Shown piece by piece: positions 1 through 10,864 of a DNA stretch of 64,000 bases. This stretch comes from Alphaproteobacteria bacterium (GTDB lineage Bacteria; Pseudomonadota; Alphaproteobacteria; Rhodospirillales; Rhodospirillaceae): the NCBI GenBank assembly GCA_030604885.1, contig JAUVUZ010000005.1, forward strand, positions 62,001-126,000, in the 5' to 3' direction. Position 1 is the first letter of the stretch. Each line of letters starts with the position of its first letter. The notes below the pieces were generated by a model. The model ran no database searches and was not told the origin of the DNA. It saw only the letters and a program-made list of their open reading frames with translations. The translations under genes were made by a program, and so were the position numbers.

Positions 1-113
1 ATGATCTGCAGGACCTTCTTGATGTTGCCGGTGAATTGCACCCGCACCACCTCGTAGCCCATGTCGGCGAGGGAGGGCGCGATCAGCTCCGCCACGTGCC
101 GCGAAATATCCAT
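1..113 (-). CDS. rimP: Ribosome maturation factor RimP, N-terminal fragment (runs off the left edge)
   Basis: Reverse complement from 113 reads MDISRHVAELIAPSLADMGYEVVRVQFTGNIKKVLQI, typical of the RimP N-terminus; it sits next to trmB. Not in the ORF track because truncated; the start may lie slightly upstream. Confidence 0.75.
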   Translation of the reverse strand, partial: MDISRHVAELIAPSLADMGYEVVRVQFTGNIKKVLQI

Positions 114-151
114 GCGTTCGTCCACCCGTTCCGGCCGAACGGCGCACAAAC

Positions 152-175
152 AAAAAAAGTGGGCCACCGGCCCAC
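152..175 (-). terminator. Intrinsic terminator / candidate attenuator in the rimP leader
   Basis: Minus strand GTGGGCC-ggt-GGCCCAC followed by TTTTTTT; 38 nt upstream of the rimP ATG. Confidence 0.75.
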
Positions 176-263
176 CCTCATCGGCGTCCGTGAGCCGTCC
201 AATAAGAATGTCGAGGCACAATCTAGACGATCGGGGGGAAGTGTAAAGAAGATTCTAAAACTA

Positions 264-440
264 GGCCGGGCGCTGCCCGGACCCGCGAGGGGACAGAGGT
301 CCCCTCGACCCCCGTTCCTGGTTTTTCCGCGAAGCGGGAGTCATCCGTCACGCCGCGCGATGGTTCGATCCCGCTTCGCGGAAAAACAAATGGGTTCACA
401 GGGCCACCCGGCCCTGTGCGGGTCCGGGCAGCGCCCGGCC
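264..440. repeat. Modular inverted-repeat intergenic element, copy 1 (P-Q-R-R'-Q'-P')
   Basis: Perfect 23-nt terminal inverted repeats GGCCGGGCGCTGCCCGGACCCGC (264-286) and GCGGGTCCGGGCAGCGCCCGGCC (418-440); inner inverted repeat TTTTTCCGCGAAGCGGGA (322-339) / TCCCGCTTCGCGGAAAAA (369-386); two unlike hairpins at 286-307 and 397-418. Confidence 0.9.
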
Positions 441-445
441 TGGTT

Positions 446-1156
446 TTATCGCGGATTGCGCCGGAACCGCAGGATCACCGGCGCGCGGCCCTGGCGGATG
501 GCTTTCCGTTCGTAGCGGGTCGGCACCCAGTCGTCCGGGCGGCCGAGCCAGTCGGTCGGGGTTTCGGCCATCCAGGTGAAGTCGGGCGAGTCCATCAGGT
601 GGCGGAGCGACCAGCGGATGTAGGTCATGTCGTCGGAGGCGACGCGGAGTTCGCCGCCGTCGGCGAGCAGGCGCGCGAGTTCGGGCAGGTTGTCCGGCCC
701 GATGAAGCGGCGCTTGGCGTGGCGCAGCTTGGGCCACGGGTCGGGGAAGAGGACGAACACCCGGGAGAACCCGGCGTCGGGGAAGCGCGGCGTGAGGGCG
801 CGCACGTCGCCGTGGTGGATGCGCACGCGATCGGTGGCGTTGCCCGCGTCGAGCAGCGACATCAGGCGGGCGACGCCGTTGAGGAAGACCTCGCAGCCGA
901 CGATGCCGACGGATGGGTTGGCTTCCGCCTGGCCCGCCAGGTGTTCGCCGCCGCCGAAGCCGATTTCGAGCCAGGCTTCGGCCACCGGCGCGGCGAACAG
1001 CGCCTTCGGCTCCAGCGGACCCTCGCCGCCGGGGACCGAAATCTCCGGCAGCAGGGTTTCCATCAGGCGGGCGCGGCCGGGCCGCAGGGCCTTGCCCTTG
1101 CGGCGACCGTAGAACTTGAGATCCCGCGCCTCGGGCGGAAGGTCCTCGGGCCGCAT
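446..1156 (-). CDS. trmB: tRNA (guanine-N7)-methyltransferase
   Basis: WLEIGFGGGEHLAGQAEANPSVGIVGCEVFLNGVARL, LFPDPWPKLRHAKRRF motif; overlaps the metK stop. Confidence 0.92.
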   Translation of the reverse strand: MRPEDLPPEARDLKFYGRRKGKALRPGRARLMETLLPEISVPGGEGPLEPKALFAAPVAEAWLEIGFGGGEHLAGQAEANPSVGIVGCEVFLNGVARLMSLLDAGNATDRVRIHHGDVRALTPRFPDAGFSRVFVLFPDPWPKLRHAKRRFIGPDNLPELARLLADGGELRVASDDMTYIRWSLRHLMDSPDFTWMAETPTDWLGRPDDWVPTRYERKAIRQGRAPVILRFRRNPR

Positions 1157-2325
1157 CAGCGGATCAGCCCCCGCAGCTTGTCCGCGAGGTCGGTGCGCTC
1201 CCACGAGAATCCGCCGTCCGCTTCGGCCGGGCGGCCGAAGTGGCCGTAGGCGGCGGTGCGGGCGTAGATCGGACGGTTGAGCGACAGGTGCTCGCGGATG
1301 CCGCGGGGCGACAGGTCCATCAGCTCCTGGAGGGCGCGGGACAGCTCGGCCTCCGGCGCCTTGCCGGTGCCGTAGGTCTCGACGTAGACCGACAGCGGCT
1401 TCGAGACGCCGATGGCGTAGGAGAGCTGGATCAGGCAGCGCGCGGCGAGGCCCGCCGCGACCACGTTCTTGGCGAGGTAGCGGGCGGCGTAGGCGGCCGA
1501 GCGATCGACCTTGGTCGGGTCCTTGCCGGAGAACGCGCCGCCGCCGTGGGGGGCCGCGCCGCCGTAGGTGTCGACGATGATCTTGCGCCCGGTGAGGCCG
1601 CAGTCGCCGTCCGGCCCGCCGATGACGAAGCGGCCGGTGGGGTTGACGTAGAACTCGTCCTCCGGCGGCATCCAGCCTTCCGGCAGCACCGCCTCGACGA
1701 ACGGGCGCACGAGGCGGCGGATGTCCGCCTGGGAGACGCCCTCGACGTGCTGGGTGGAGACCACCACCGAGGTGGCGCCCACCGGCTTGCCGTCGACGTA
1801 GCGCAGGCTGACCTGGCTCTTGGCGTCGGGGCCGAACTCGGGGCGGCTGCCGTCGTGGCGGGCGGCGGCCATGTGCTGGAGGATGGCGTGGGCGTAGACG
1901 ATCGGCGCGGGCATCAGCTCCGGCGTTTCGTCCACCGCGTAGCCGAACATGATGCCCTGGTCGCCGGCGCCCTCATCCTTGTTGCCCGCGGCGTCCACGC
2001 CCATGGCGATGTCGGAGGACTGGGCGTGCAGCAGCACCTCGACCTCGCAGTCGGCGTGGTGGAAGCCGTCCTGTTCGTAGCCGATCGCCTTCACCGCGTC
2101 GCGCGCCACCCGTTCGAGGGTCTCGGAGGTGATCGACGCGGGGCCGCGCACCTCGCCCGCGAGGACGATGCGGTTGGTGGTCGCCAGGGTTTCGCAGGCG
2201 ACGCGGGCGTGCGGATCGGCGGCGAGGAAGGTGTCCACCACGGCATCGGAGATACGGTCGCAGACCTTGTCCGGGTGGCCTTCGGCGACCGACTCGCTGG
2301 TGAACACATAATCGGTTTGGAACAT
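1156..2325 (-). CDS. metK: S-adenosylmethionine synthetase
   Basis: [31 protein letters not shown]..., [35 protein letters not shown]. The longer ORF start is probably wrong. Confidence 0.97.
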   Translation of the reverse strand: MFQTDYVFTSESVAEGHPDKVCDRISDAVVDTFLAADPHARVACETLATTNRIVLAGEVRGPASITSETLERVARDAVKAIGYEQDGFHHADCEVEVLLHAQSSDIAMGVDAAGNKDEGAGDQGIMFGYAVDETPELMPAPIVYAHAILQHMAAARHDGSRPEFGPDAKSQVSLRYVDGKPVGATSVVVSTQHVEGVSQADIRRLVRPFVEAVLPEGWMPPEDEFYVNPTGRFVIGGPDGDCGLTGRKIIVDTYGGAAPHGGGAFSGKDPTKVDRSAAYAARYLAKNVVAAGLAARCLIQLSYAIGVSKPLSVYVETYGTGKAPEAELSRALQELMDLSPRGIREHLSLNRPIYARTAAYGHFGRPAEADGGFSWERTDLADKLRGLIR

Positions 2326-2520
2326 CTTTTCGGGACCCCTTTCCGTAACCACCCATGTCGGAGAACCCGACAACGGCGCAATCCTGGCGGTGAACGAACG
2401 AACCGTTGGCGCGCCGCGGGCGGCGCGCCAAATCGCTTCATCTGGTATCCGAACTGGACCGGCAACGCAAGGACGGCAGGAAGACACTGGGCGCGAAGCG
2501 CGCCCGGTGCAACCGGCGGG

Positions 2521-3033
2521 TCAGGAAATCTTCTGGCGCTCGACCACGGAGAGGGCCTCCGCCGCCGCCGCGAGGGCCTTGGCGAGGTCGAACACCTTCT
2601 TGCGGACGGTGGGATCCTGGATGCGGTAATAGGCGCGCACCAGTTCGAGGGTTTCCCGCTTGGTGAGGGGATCGGCCTCGACCGCCTCCGGCTCCTCGGC
2701 GAAGCCCGAGATCAACCGCGGGCTGTGTTCGGCGACGTCGTCGGCCATGTCGTCGTAGAAAAAGCTCACCGGAACGTCGAGGACGCGGCTCAGGTCCCAC
2801 AGGCGGCTGGCGCCCACCCGGTTGGTGCCGCGCTCGTACTTCTGCACCTGTTGGAAGGTGAGGCCCAGGGCGTCGCCCAGGCGTTCCTGGCTCATCCCGA
2901 GCAGCGTGCGGCGCAGGCGGATGCGCCCGCCCACATGCACGTCGACCGGGTTGGGATTGCCTTGCGGCGTGCGTCCCCGCGACGACCCGCGGCCGCGCAG
3001 TTCCTCTTTCTGCATATCCCTCATCTCTGGCAT
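2521..3033 (-). CDS. XRE-family HTH transcriptional regulator
   Basis: VDVHVGGRIRLRRTLLGMSQERLGDALGLTFQQVQKYERGTNRVGASRLWDLSRVL; start approximate. Confidence 0.85.
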   Translation of the reverse strand: MPEMRDMQKEELRGRGSSRGRTPQGNPNPVDVHVGGRIRLRRTLLGMSQERLGDALGLTFQQVQKYERGTNRVGASRLWDLSRVLDVPVSFFYDDMADDVAEHSPRLISGFAEEPEAVEADPLTKRETLELVRAYYRIQDPTVRKKVFDLAKALAAAAEALSVVERQKIS

Positions 3034-3185
3034 TCCCTCTCCTGGAATTGCCCCACATCTCCCACCAGTATCCCTCCCCCGGCGCCGAGTGTATACATGC
3101 GGTTGTATGAGCGTCAACGAAGAAACGTCGGCCTTTGATTATCGAAAGTATGAGATTACGGGTGCGGGGACTTAGATTTGGGGAT

Positions 3186-4742
3186 TCAGGGGCGTCGGCG
3201 CAAACCGCCGCGCAAAAGAATTCCGCAGACCAGGGCACCCGCCGCCAGCGCCAGCGCGGAAAGGTTGCCCCACGCGGCGAACCGGGTGGGCGGCAGGGGC
3301 CGGGGCAGCGGCGCGTCGAGCACGCCGCGGCGGCCGAGATCGAGGCGGGCGACGATCCGGCCGTAGGGGTCCACCACCGCGCTGATGCCGGTGTTGGCGG
3401 CGCGCACCAGGGGCAGCCCCTCCTCCACCGCGCGCAGGGTGGCGGAGGCGAAGTGCTGGTGCGGCCCGGCGGAGAGGCCGAACCACGCGTCGTTGGTGAC
3501 GTTGAGCAGCCAGTCCGGGCGGTCGCGGCGGTCGGCGACGGCGGCGGGGAAGATCACCTCGTAGCACACCAGCGGGCTGTAGGGCGGCGTGCCGGGCAGG
3601 CGCTCGGTCTCCACCCCCGGCCCGGGCGAGAAGTCCACCCGGCCGTGGGTGAGCTTGGCCACCGGCAGGATCCCGGCGAACGGCACGTATTCGCCGAACG
3701 GCACCAGGTGGGCCTTGTCGTAGACCGCGCCGATCTCGCCCGCCGCCGAGAGGGCGACGATGCTGTTCCAGATCTTGAGCGGCGCGCCCTGGGGGGTCTG
3801 GCGCGGCGCGCCGGTGATCAGCCAACCGCCCGGCGGCGCGGCGGGGCCGACGAGATTGCGCATCAGCGCATCGTCCGGCCCGTCCACCGGCCAGGTGGCG
3901 GCGGTCTCGGACCAGATCACGTGGGTGGCGGTCTCCCAGCCCGGAGCGCGGCTCAGCAGCACCTGTTCGTAGAGGTTGTCGCGCCGCGCGATCGGGTCCC
4001 ACTTCAGGCTTTGCGGAATGTTGGGCTGCACCAGCCGCAGCGCCACGCCGGGCTGGGTCGGCATCGGCTCGGCGGGCAGGCGCGCCGCGCCGCCGACGCC
4101 CCAGGCGGCGACGAGCGCGGCGGCGAGGGCGGTGCCGCGCAGCGTGCCGCGGCGGAGGCCGAAGGCACCCAGGCGCCCGGCGGCGGGGGCGGTGGCGGCG
4201 AGCACGGTGAGCCAGGCGAGGCCGTACATGCCGATCCACGCCGCCGGTTGGGCGAACGCGGGGAACGGCGCCCAGGCGGTGCCGAGGGAGTTCCAGGGAA
4301 AGCCGGTGAGCGCCCAGCCGCGCAGCCACTCGACGCCGGTCCACGCGGCGGCGAAGGCGAGCCAGCGCAGCGGGGCCGCGGCCGGGGCCAGCCCGGCGAG
4401 CCAGAACGCGAGGCCGGTGAACAGCCCGAGGCCCGCCCCCAGCCCCGCCAGGGCGAAGGGGATCATCCAGCCGTAGGTTTCCGCGTCGACCAGGAAGGCG
4501 TAGGACACCCAGTAGAGACCGGCGGCGAAGTGGCCGACGCCGAACGCCCAGCCCACCAGGAAGCGCCGCCGCCCCGGCCGGGGCGCGGCGTCGGCGGCGT
4601 TCCAGACGAGATAGGCGAGGGACAGCCCGAGCGGCAGCAGCGGCAGCCACGAGAGCGGCGGCAGCGCCGTCACCAGCGCCGCGCCCGCGGCGAGGGCGAG
4701 CCAGGGAGCGCCGATCCGCGGGCGGGGAGTGGCGCCGATCAC
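3186..4742 (-). CDS. lnt: Apolipoprotein N-acyltransferase
   Basis: LVQPNIPQSLKWDP, VIWSETAATWPVD, YDKAHLVPFGEYVPF, CYEVIFP, LNVTNDAWFG motifs; GTG start inferred at 4742 overlapping the upstream stop. Confidence 0.93.
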   Translation of the reverse strand: MIGATPRPRIGAPWLALAAGAALVTALPPLSWLPLLPLGLSLAYLVWNAADAAPRPGRRRFLVGWAFGVGHFAAGLYWVSYAFLVDAETYGWMIPFALAGLGAGLGLFTGLAFWLAGLAPAAAPLRWLAFAAAWTGVEWLRGWALTGFPWNSLGTAWAPFPAFAQPAAWIGMYGLAWLTVLAATAPAAGRLGAFGLRRGTLRGTALAAALVAAWGVGGAARLPAEPMPTQPGVALRLVQPNIPQSLKWDPIARRDNLYEQVLLSRAPGWETATHVIWSETAATWPVDGPDDALMRNLVGPAAPPGGWLITGAPRQTPQGAPLKIWNSIVALSAAGEIGAVYDKAHLVPFGEYVPFAGILPVAKLTHGRVDFSPGPGVETERLPGTPPYSPLVCYEVIFPAAVADRRDRPDWLLNVTNDAWFGLSAGPHQHFASATLRAVEEGLPLVRAANTGISAVVDPYGRIVARLDLGRRGVLDAPLPRPLPPTRFAAWGNLSALALAAGALVCGILLRGGLRRRP

Positions 4743-5650
4743 GACGCCCCGGCGGGGCGGCTGCCCGGCGGCAGGTTGCGCACCCGCAGGCGCTTGATCC
4801 GGCGCGGGTCCGCGTCGACGATCTGGAACTCGATGCCGGAGGAATGGGGGACGATCTCGCCGCGCGCCGGAATGTGCCCGGCGAGGGCGAACACCAGGCC
4901 GCCCAGGGTGTCGGCGTCGTCCCGCTCCTCGGGCGTGAGCATCGGCCCGACGGCGTGCTCGAAATCCTCGATCGAGACCCGCGCGTCGGCCTCGAGCACG
5001 GTGTCGGCGCGCCACGCCAGTTCCGGGTCCTCCTCGATGTCGTGCTCGTCGTCGATCTCGCCGACGATCTGCTCCACCAGGTCCTCGATCGTCACCAGCC
5101 CGTCCACGCCGCCGTATTCGTCGATCACCAGCGCCATGTGGGTGCGCTTGACGCGCATCTCCAGCAGCAGGTCGAGCACCCGCATCGACGGCGCGACGAA
5201 CAGGATCGGGCGGAGGATGCGGCTGAGCGAGGCCTCGGGGCCGCCCGCGAGGTGGCGCACCGCGTCCTTGATGTGGACGAGGCCGACGGCGTCGTCGAGG
5301 GTTTCGCGGTAGACCGGCATGCGCGACACGCCTTCCGCGACGATGCGCTGGACCAGTTCGGCGATCGGCGTGTCGATGGCGGCGGCGACGATGTCGGCGC
5401 GCGGCATCATCACGTCGGCGGCGGTGACGTCGCGCAGGCGGAGGATGTTGGTGAGCAGCAGGCGCTCGTGGGCGTCCATGGGCGCGCCCGGTTCGCCGCC
5501 CTCCTCGATCAGTTCGGCGATCGCCTCGCGCACCGTCGGCTCGCTCGTGGTCCAGGGCAGGCTGCCCTTGAGGGCCTGCCACCACGAGCGTTCGTGTCGA
5601 GGCTGGGGGTCTTCGGCGGCGGCGGGGGTTTCGGGCGTGGGATCAGTCAT
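4739..5650 (-). CDS. corC: CorC/HlyC-type CBS-domain protein
   Basis: VMMPRADIVA, HIKDAVRHL, HMALVIDEYGGVDGLVTIEDLVEQIVGEIDDEHD. Confidence 0.9.
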   Translation of the reverse strand: MTDPTPETPAAAEDPQPRHERSWWQALKGSLPWTTSEPTVREAIAELIEEGGEPGAPMDAHERLLLTNILRLRDVTAADVMMPRADIVAAAIDTPIAELVQRIVAEGVSRMPVYRETLDDAVGLVHIKDAVRHLAGGPEASLSRILRPILFVAPSMRVLDLLLEMRVKRTHMALVIDEYGGVDGLVTIEDLVEQIVGEIDDEHDIEEDPELAWRADTVLEADARVSIEDFEHAVGPMLTPEERDDADTLGGLVFALAGHIPARGEIVPHSSGIEFQIVDADPRRIKRLRVRNLPPGSRPAGAS

Positions 5651-6210
5651 CTCCGTCTCCGTGCAGCAGGGCCGCGGCGTGGGGATCGGCGATCCCCAGC
5701 CCGGCGAGCAGGCGGGTTTCCAGGGTTTCCATGGCGTGGGCCTCGTCGGCGTCCTCGTGGTCGTAGCCGAGCAGGTGCAGCACGCCGTGCAGCAGCAGGT
5801 GGGCGAAGTGGTGCTCCGGCGCCAGCCCGCCGGCCTCCGCCTCGGCCAGCACCGTCTCGCGCGCCACCGCGATGTCGCCGAGGATCAGCGGCGCGCCGGG
5901 CGGCGGCGGCGGGCAGTCGTCGTCCCACCAGGTGGCGAAGGAGAGGACGTTGGTGGCGGCATCCTTGTCGCGCCAGTCGCGGTTGAGTTCGCGCACGTCG
6001 TCGTCGCCCGCCAGCAGCAGGGCGATCTCCACCGGCGCCAGGGTCCCCGCCTCGGCCAGCGCGTCGGCGAGGGCCGGGCGCGCGGCGGCGCCCACCTCGG
6101 CCACCACCCGGCGCCACGCGGGCAGGGCGGCGTCCCACGCCGGGTCGGCGGTCACCTCGAAGCCCCAGGCGCCGCCCGGGTCGGCGACGCGTTCGGAAAG
6201 CTCGGCCTCG

Positions 6211-6218
<8 letters not shown>
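5643..6218 (-). CDS. ybeY: Endoribonuclease / rRNA maturation factor YbeY
   Basis: LNRDWRDKDAATNVLSF and HLLLHGVLHLLGYDHEDADEAHAME metal-binding motif. Confidence 0.93.
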
Positions 6219-7199
<981 letters not shown>

Positions 7200-7203
<4 letters not shown>

Positions 7204-8546
7204 TCCGCCGCTTCCCTTTCGTCGCCGGAGAGGAGTTCGCCCGCAAGGCTGTTGGGGCCGACGCCGACGATCCGCACCGGGCGGACCGTGCCCATGGCGT
7301 CGGCGGGGGCTTCGGCGTGGACCGCCTGCATCGTCGGGCTGCGGCCGATCAGCTGGCCGGGGTGGCGGCCCGGCCGGTCGAACAGCACCGGCAGCACCCG
7401 GCCGACGCACCCGGCGTTGAACGCCGCCTGCAACTCGCCCAGCGCCGCCTGCACCGCCGCGAGGCGGGCTTCCGCCACCTCCTGCGGCACGCGGTTGGGC
7501 ATCAGCGCCGCCGGGGTGCCGGGGCGCGCCGAATACTTGAACGAGAACGCCTGGATGAACCCCACCTCGCGGATCACCGCGAGGGTCTCGGCGAACTCGG
7601 CGTCGGTCTCGCCGGGGAAGCCGACGATGAAGTCGGACGACATCGCGAGATCGGGCCGCGCCGCGCGCAGGCGCTCGACGGTGCGGAGGTAGTCGGCGGC
7701 GGTGTGGCCGCGGTTCATCGCCTTCAGCACCCGGTCCGAGCCGGACTGGATCGGCAGGTGGAGGAACGGCACCAGCTTCGCCACGTCGCGGTGGGCGGCG
7801 ATCAGCTCGTCGTCCACCGCCAGCGGGTGCGAGGTGGTGTAGCGCAGCCGCGCGAGGCCGTCGATCTCCGCCAGTTCCCGCAGCAGGCGGCCGAAGCTCC
7901 AGCCGTCCGCCGCCCAGGCGTTGACGTTCTGGCCGAGCAGCGTGAGTTCGCGCGCGCCGGTGGCCACCAGGCGTTTCGCCTCGGCCAGCACGTCGGCGGC
8001 GGGCCGGGCGTATTCGGCGCCCCGGGTGTAGGGCACCACGCAATAGGTGCAGAAGCGGTCGCAGCCCTCCTGGATCGCCAGGAACGCCGAGGGTCCCTCG
8101 GCGCCGGGCGGCGGCAGGAAGTCGAACTTCGGCTCCACCGGGAACTCGGTGTCGAACACCGCGCCCTCGTCGCGGAGGGCGCGGGCGACCATTTCCGGCA
8201 GGCGGTGATAGGTTTGCGGCCCGAGCACGATGTCGACGATCGGCGCGCGCTTTTTCATCGCCTCGCCCTCGGCCTGGGCGACGCAGCCCGCCACCGCCAC
8301 CAGCATGCGGCCCCCGGCCTCGGCCTTCTCTGCGGCGAGGGGGCGCAGGCGGCCGAGGTCCGAATAGACCTTCTCCGCCGCCTTTTCGCGGATGTGGCAG
8401 GTGTTGAGAACCACGAGGTCGGCGCCCGCCGGAGTCTCGACGGCGGCGTATCCCAGGGGCGCGAGCACGTCCTTCATCCGCGCGGTGTCGTAGACGTTCA
8501 TCTGACAGCCGTAGGTCTTGATGAATACCTTCTTGCGTTCGCTCAC
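7200..8546 (-). CDS. miaB: tRNA-2-methylthio-N6-dimethylallyladenosine synthase
   Basis: [41 protein letters not shown] radical SAM cluster. Confidence 0.95.
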
Positions 8547-8604
8547 CGGGCGTGGGTGTCCCTCTGTTGTCGAAAGCCCGACCGTATCACCGGGCTTTTC
8601 AAAG

Positions 8605-9435
8605 TCAAGACGGCGACCGGCCGCTCAACGACCGCGCCACCGCCGCGCGCACCGCGGCGTGGCAGTGCTCGGCGGCGGCCTTGCGACTGCCGAGCGCCGA
8701 AAGCATGCGCGGCTCCAGGAACGTCACCTCGACGGTGAGGCGCCCCATGCGCAGCACCTGCCAGAGATGGGGCGCCAGGTCCATGTCGCCGTACCAGGCG
8801 AAAAAATGCCGCCAGACGTAGCCGATCGGCATGCCGAAGCAGCGGGTGTAGGCCACCGCCACCGGCTGCACCATCACCGGCTGGCCGTCCACCGCCTCCT
8901 CGGCGATGGCGAACAGGGTGCTCTTGAACGGATAGACGCGGTTGCCGTCGTCGCTGGTGCCCTCGGGGAACAGGATCAGCGGCACGCCGCGCCCCAGGCG
9001 GCGGGTCAGCTCCTCCTTCTGCCGCGCCGCCTCGGTGCGCTTGCGCTCCACGAACACCGCGCGGCCGAGCTTGGCGACGAGGCCGAGGCCCGGCCACTTG
9101 GCGATTTCCGCCTTCGCCACGAAGCTTCCGGGCAGCAGGCTGCCGAGCACCGGAATGTCGAGATACGACACGTGGTTGGAGACGAACAGCAGCGGCCGCA
9201 GCGGCGACGCCCGGCCGAACACCCGCACCCGCACGTTGGCGAGGCGCAGCACGCCGCGCCAGAACAGCTTGTTGAGGACGGTCTGGGCGGGCTCCCACAT
9301 CATTACCGGCAGGTAGACCGGCAACAGCAGCAGCAGCCACGCCAGGATCAAAGCCAGCCGCAAACCCGCGATCGCGGATTCGATGCGGCCGTGCTGTCCG
9401 AACGTCCCGGGCGTCGGTTCGGCGGCGCGCTGCAT
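8605..9435 (-). CDS. 1-acyl-sn-glycerol-3-phosphate acyltransferase (PlsC/OlsA-like)
   Basis: [15 protein letters not shown] (NHxSYxD), [19 protein letters not shown]. Confidence 0.88.
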   Translation of the reverse strand: MQRAAEPTPGTFGQHGRIESAIAGLRLALILAWLLLLLPVYLPVMMWEPAQTVLNKLFWRGVLRLANVRVRVFGRASPLRPLLFVSNHVSYLDIPVLGSLLPGSFVAKAEIAKWPGLGLVAKLGRAVFVERKRTEAARQKEELTRRLGRGVPLILFPEGTSDDGNRVYPFKSTLFAIAEEAVDGQPVMVQPVAVAYTRCFGMPIGYVWRHFFAWYGDMDLAPHLWQVLRMGRLTVEVTFLEPRMLSALGSRKAAAEHCHAAVRAAVARSLSGRSPS

Positions 9436-9439
9436 CGGC

Positions 9440-10231
9440 TCAGCCGCGCGCGGTGCGGTCGTAGTGGCGGAAATACTTGTCCGTCACCAGGTCGGTCTTC
9501 ACCATCACGCACACGTCGGTGGTGTTGAACTGGTCGTCCACCACCGCCCCGTCGCCGACGAAGCCGCCGAGGCGGAGATACCCCTTGATCAGCGGCGGCA
9601 GCGCGTTGAGAGCGGTCTTGGGCGAGACCGCCTCCTTCTCCCGGCGGTTCATCTCGGTGTAGAGGTGCGGCAGCGCGCGCGGGCGGAAGTCCTCGGGCGC
9701 GCGGTGGAAGTGGTGGAGGTACGACAGCTCCAGCGCCAGCGCCTCCGGATCGGTGCCGCCCATCGAGGCGCAGCCGAACATCATGCCGATGTCGTGGGCG
9801 AAGACGTAGGCGGCGATCCCCTGCCACAGCAGCTGCATGGTGGAACGGGTGCGATACGCCGGGTCGGTACACGAGCGGCCGAGTTCGAGGATCGGCCCCG
9901 GCAGCGCGAGGATGCGGGAGATGTCGTATTCGGCGGCGGTGTAGAACCGCCCCACCTTCTCCGCGTGCTCGCGGCGCATCAGGCGATAGGTGCCGACGAT
10001 GTTGTCGCGCGGGTCGTCGCCGCGGCTGCGATCGATCACCAGCAGGTGGTCGCACACCGCGTCGAAGGCGTCGCTGTCGCGTTCGAGCGCCGCCGTCTCG
10101 GCCGAGGCCTGCGCCCCGCCCTCGGTGTAGAAGACGCGGAACCGCAGCGCCTGCGCCGCGTCCACCTCACGCGGCGCGGCGGCCAGGCGAACCTCCATGG
10201 TGCCGCCGGCGAGTGCTTCGATAGGATCCAT
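9440..10231 (-). CDS. OlsB-like GNAT (ornithine lipid N-acyltransferase / hemolysin-like)
   Basis: LRFRVFYTEGGAQ..., LELGRSCTDPAYRTRSTMQLLWQGIAAYV, next to a PlsC/OlsA-like gene. Confidence 0.75.
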   Translation of the reverse strand: MDPIEALAGGTMEVRLAAAPREVDAAQALRFRVFYTEGGAQASAETAALERDSDAFDAVCDHLLVIDRSRGDDPRDNIVGTYRLMRREHAEKVGRFYTAAEYDISRILALPGPILELGRSCTDPAYRTRSTMQLLWQGIAAYVFAHDIGMMFGCASMGGTDPEALALELSYLHHFHRAPEDFRPRALPHLYTEMNRREKEAVSPKTALNALPPLIKGYLRLGGFVGDGAVVDDQFNTTDVCVMVKTDLVTDKYFRHYDRTARG

Positions 10232-10266
10232 GATGCTCCGTTGTCTGCTCGGATCGGTCCGCCGGG

Positions 10267-10701
10267 TCAGTCCTGGGGCTCGTCCCCGCCGGACTTGCCG
10301 AGCGGCTTGCAATAGAGTTCGAGGCGGTGGCCGACCAGGCGGAAGCCGTGGTCGCGCGCGATCTTGCGCTGCAGGTCCTCGATCTCCTTGCAGTGGAACT
10401 CGATCACCTGGCCGCTGCCGATGTCGATCAGATGATCGTGGTGGTCGTCCGACATTTCCTCGTAGCGCGCCCGGCCGTCGCCGAAGTCGAGGCGCTCGAG
10501 GATCTTCTCCTCCTCGAACAGCCGCACGGTGCGGTAGACGGTGGCGATGCTGATGCGCGGGTCGATCAGGGTGGCGCGGCGATAGACGTCCTCGACGTCC
10601 GGGTGGTCCTCGGAATCCGACAGCACCTGGGCGATCACCCGCCGCTGGCCGGTCATCTTGAGGCCGAGTTCGAGGCAGCGTTTTTCAATCCGGGAGGTCA
10701 T
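10267..10701 (-). CDS. fur: Fur-family transcriptional regulator
   Basis: GLKMTGQRRVIAQVLSDSEDHPDVEDVYRRA..ISIATVYRTVRLFEE..HHDHLIDIGSGQVIEF. Confidence 0.88.
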   Translation of the reverse strand: MTSRIEKRCLELGLKMTGQRRVIAQVLSDSEDHPDVEDVYRRATLIDPRISIATVYRTVRLFEEEKILERLDFGDGRARYEEMSDDHHDHLIDIGSGQVIEFHCKEIEDLQRKIARDHGFRLVGHRLELYCKPLGKSGGDEPQD

Positions 10702-10812
10702 GTCCTGCCATTTGTCCTAGAAGAAAGGGTCCCCGCCGCCACGGTAGTCCGAAACCGCGCGGATGAAAAGCCACGCGGCCCATTGTGGCAGAAGCGGCCC
10801 CGAACGCGCAAC

Positions 10813-10839
10813 GGCGGACTGCCGGAAAGGCGGTCCGCC
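10813..10839 (-). terminator. Hairpin downstream of mucR (possible terminator)
   Basis: GGCGGAC-t-GCC-ggaaa-GGC-g-GTCCGCC; no strong U-tract. Confidence 0.4.
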
Positions 10840-10864
10840 GCACGGGACGATCAGGAATGGCGCG

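Noticed and set aside
36-515. ORFs covering repeat elements (36..515 +, 27264..27503 +, 41830..42144 +, 47539..47757 +, N-terminal extension of 34849..36249 -)
   Set aside because: Peptides such as GPVRVRAAPGLVF come from translating the modular repeat; not conserved proteins. True starts and stops lie outside the elements.
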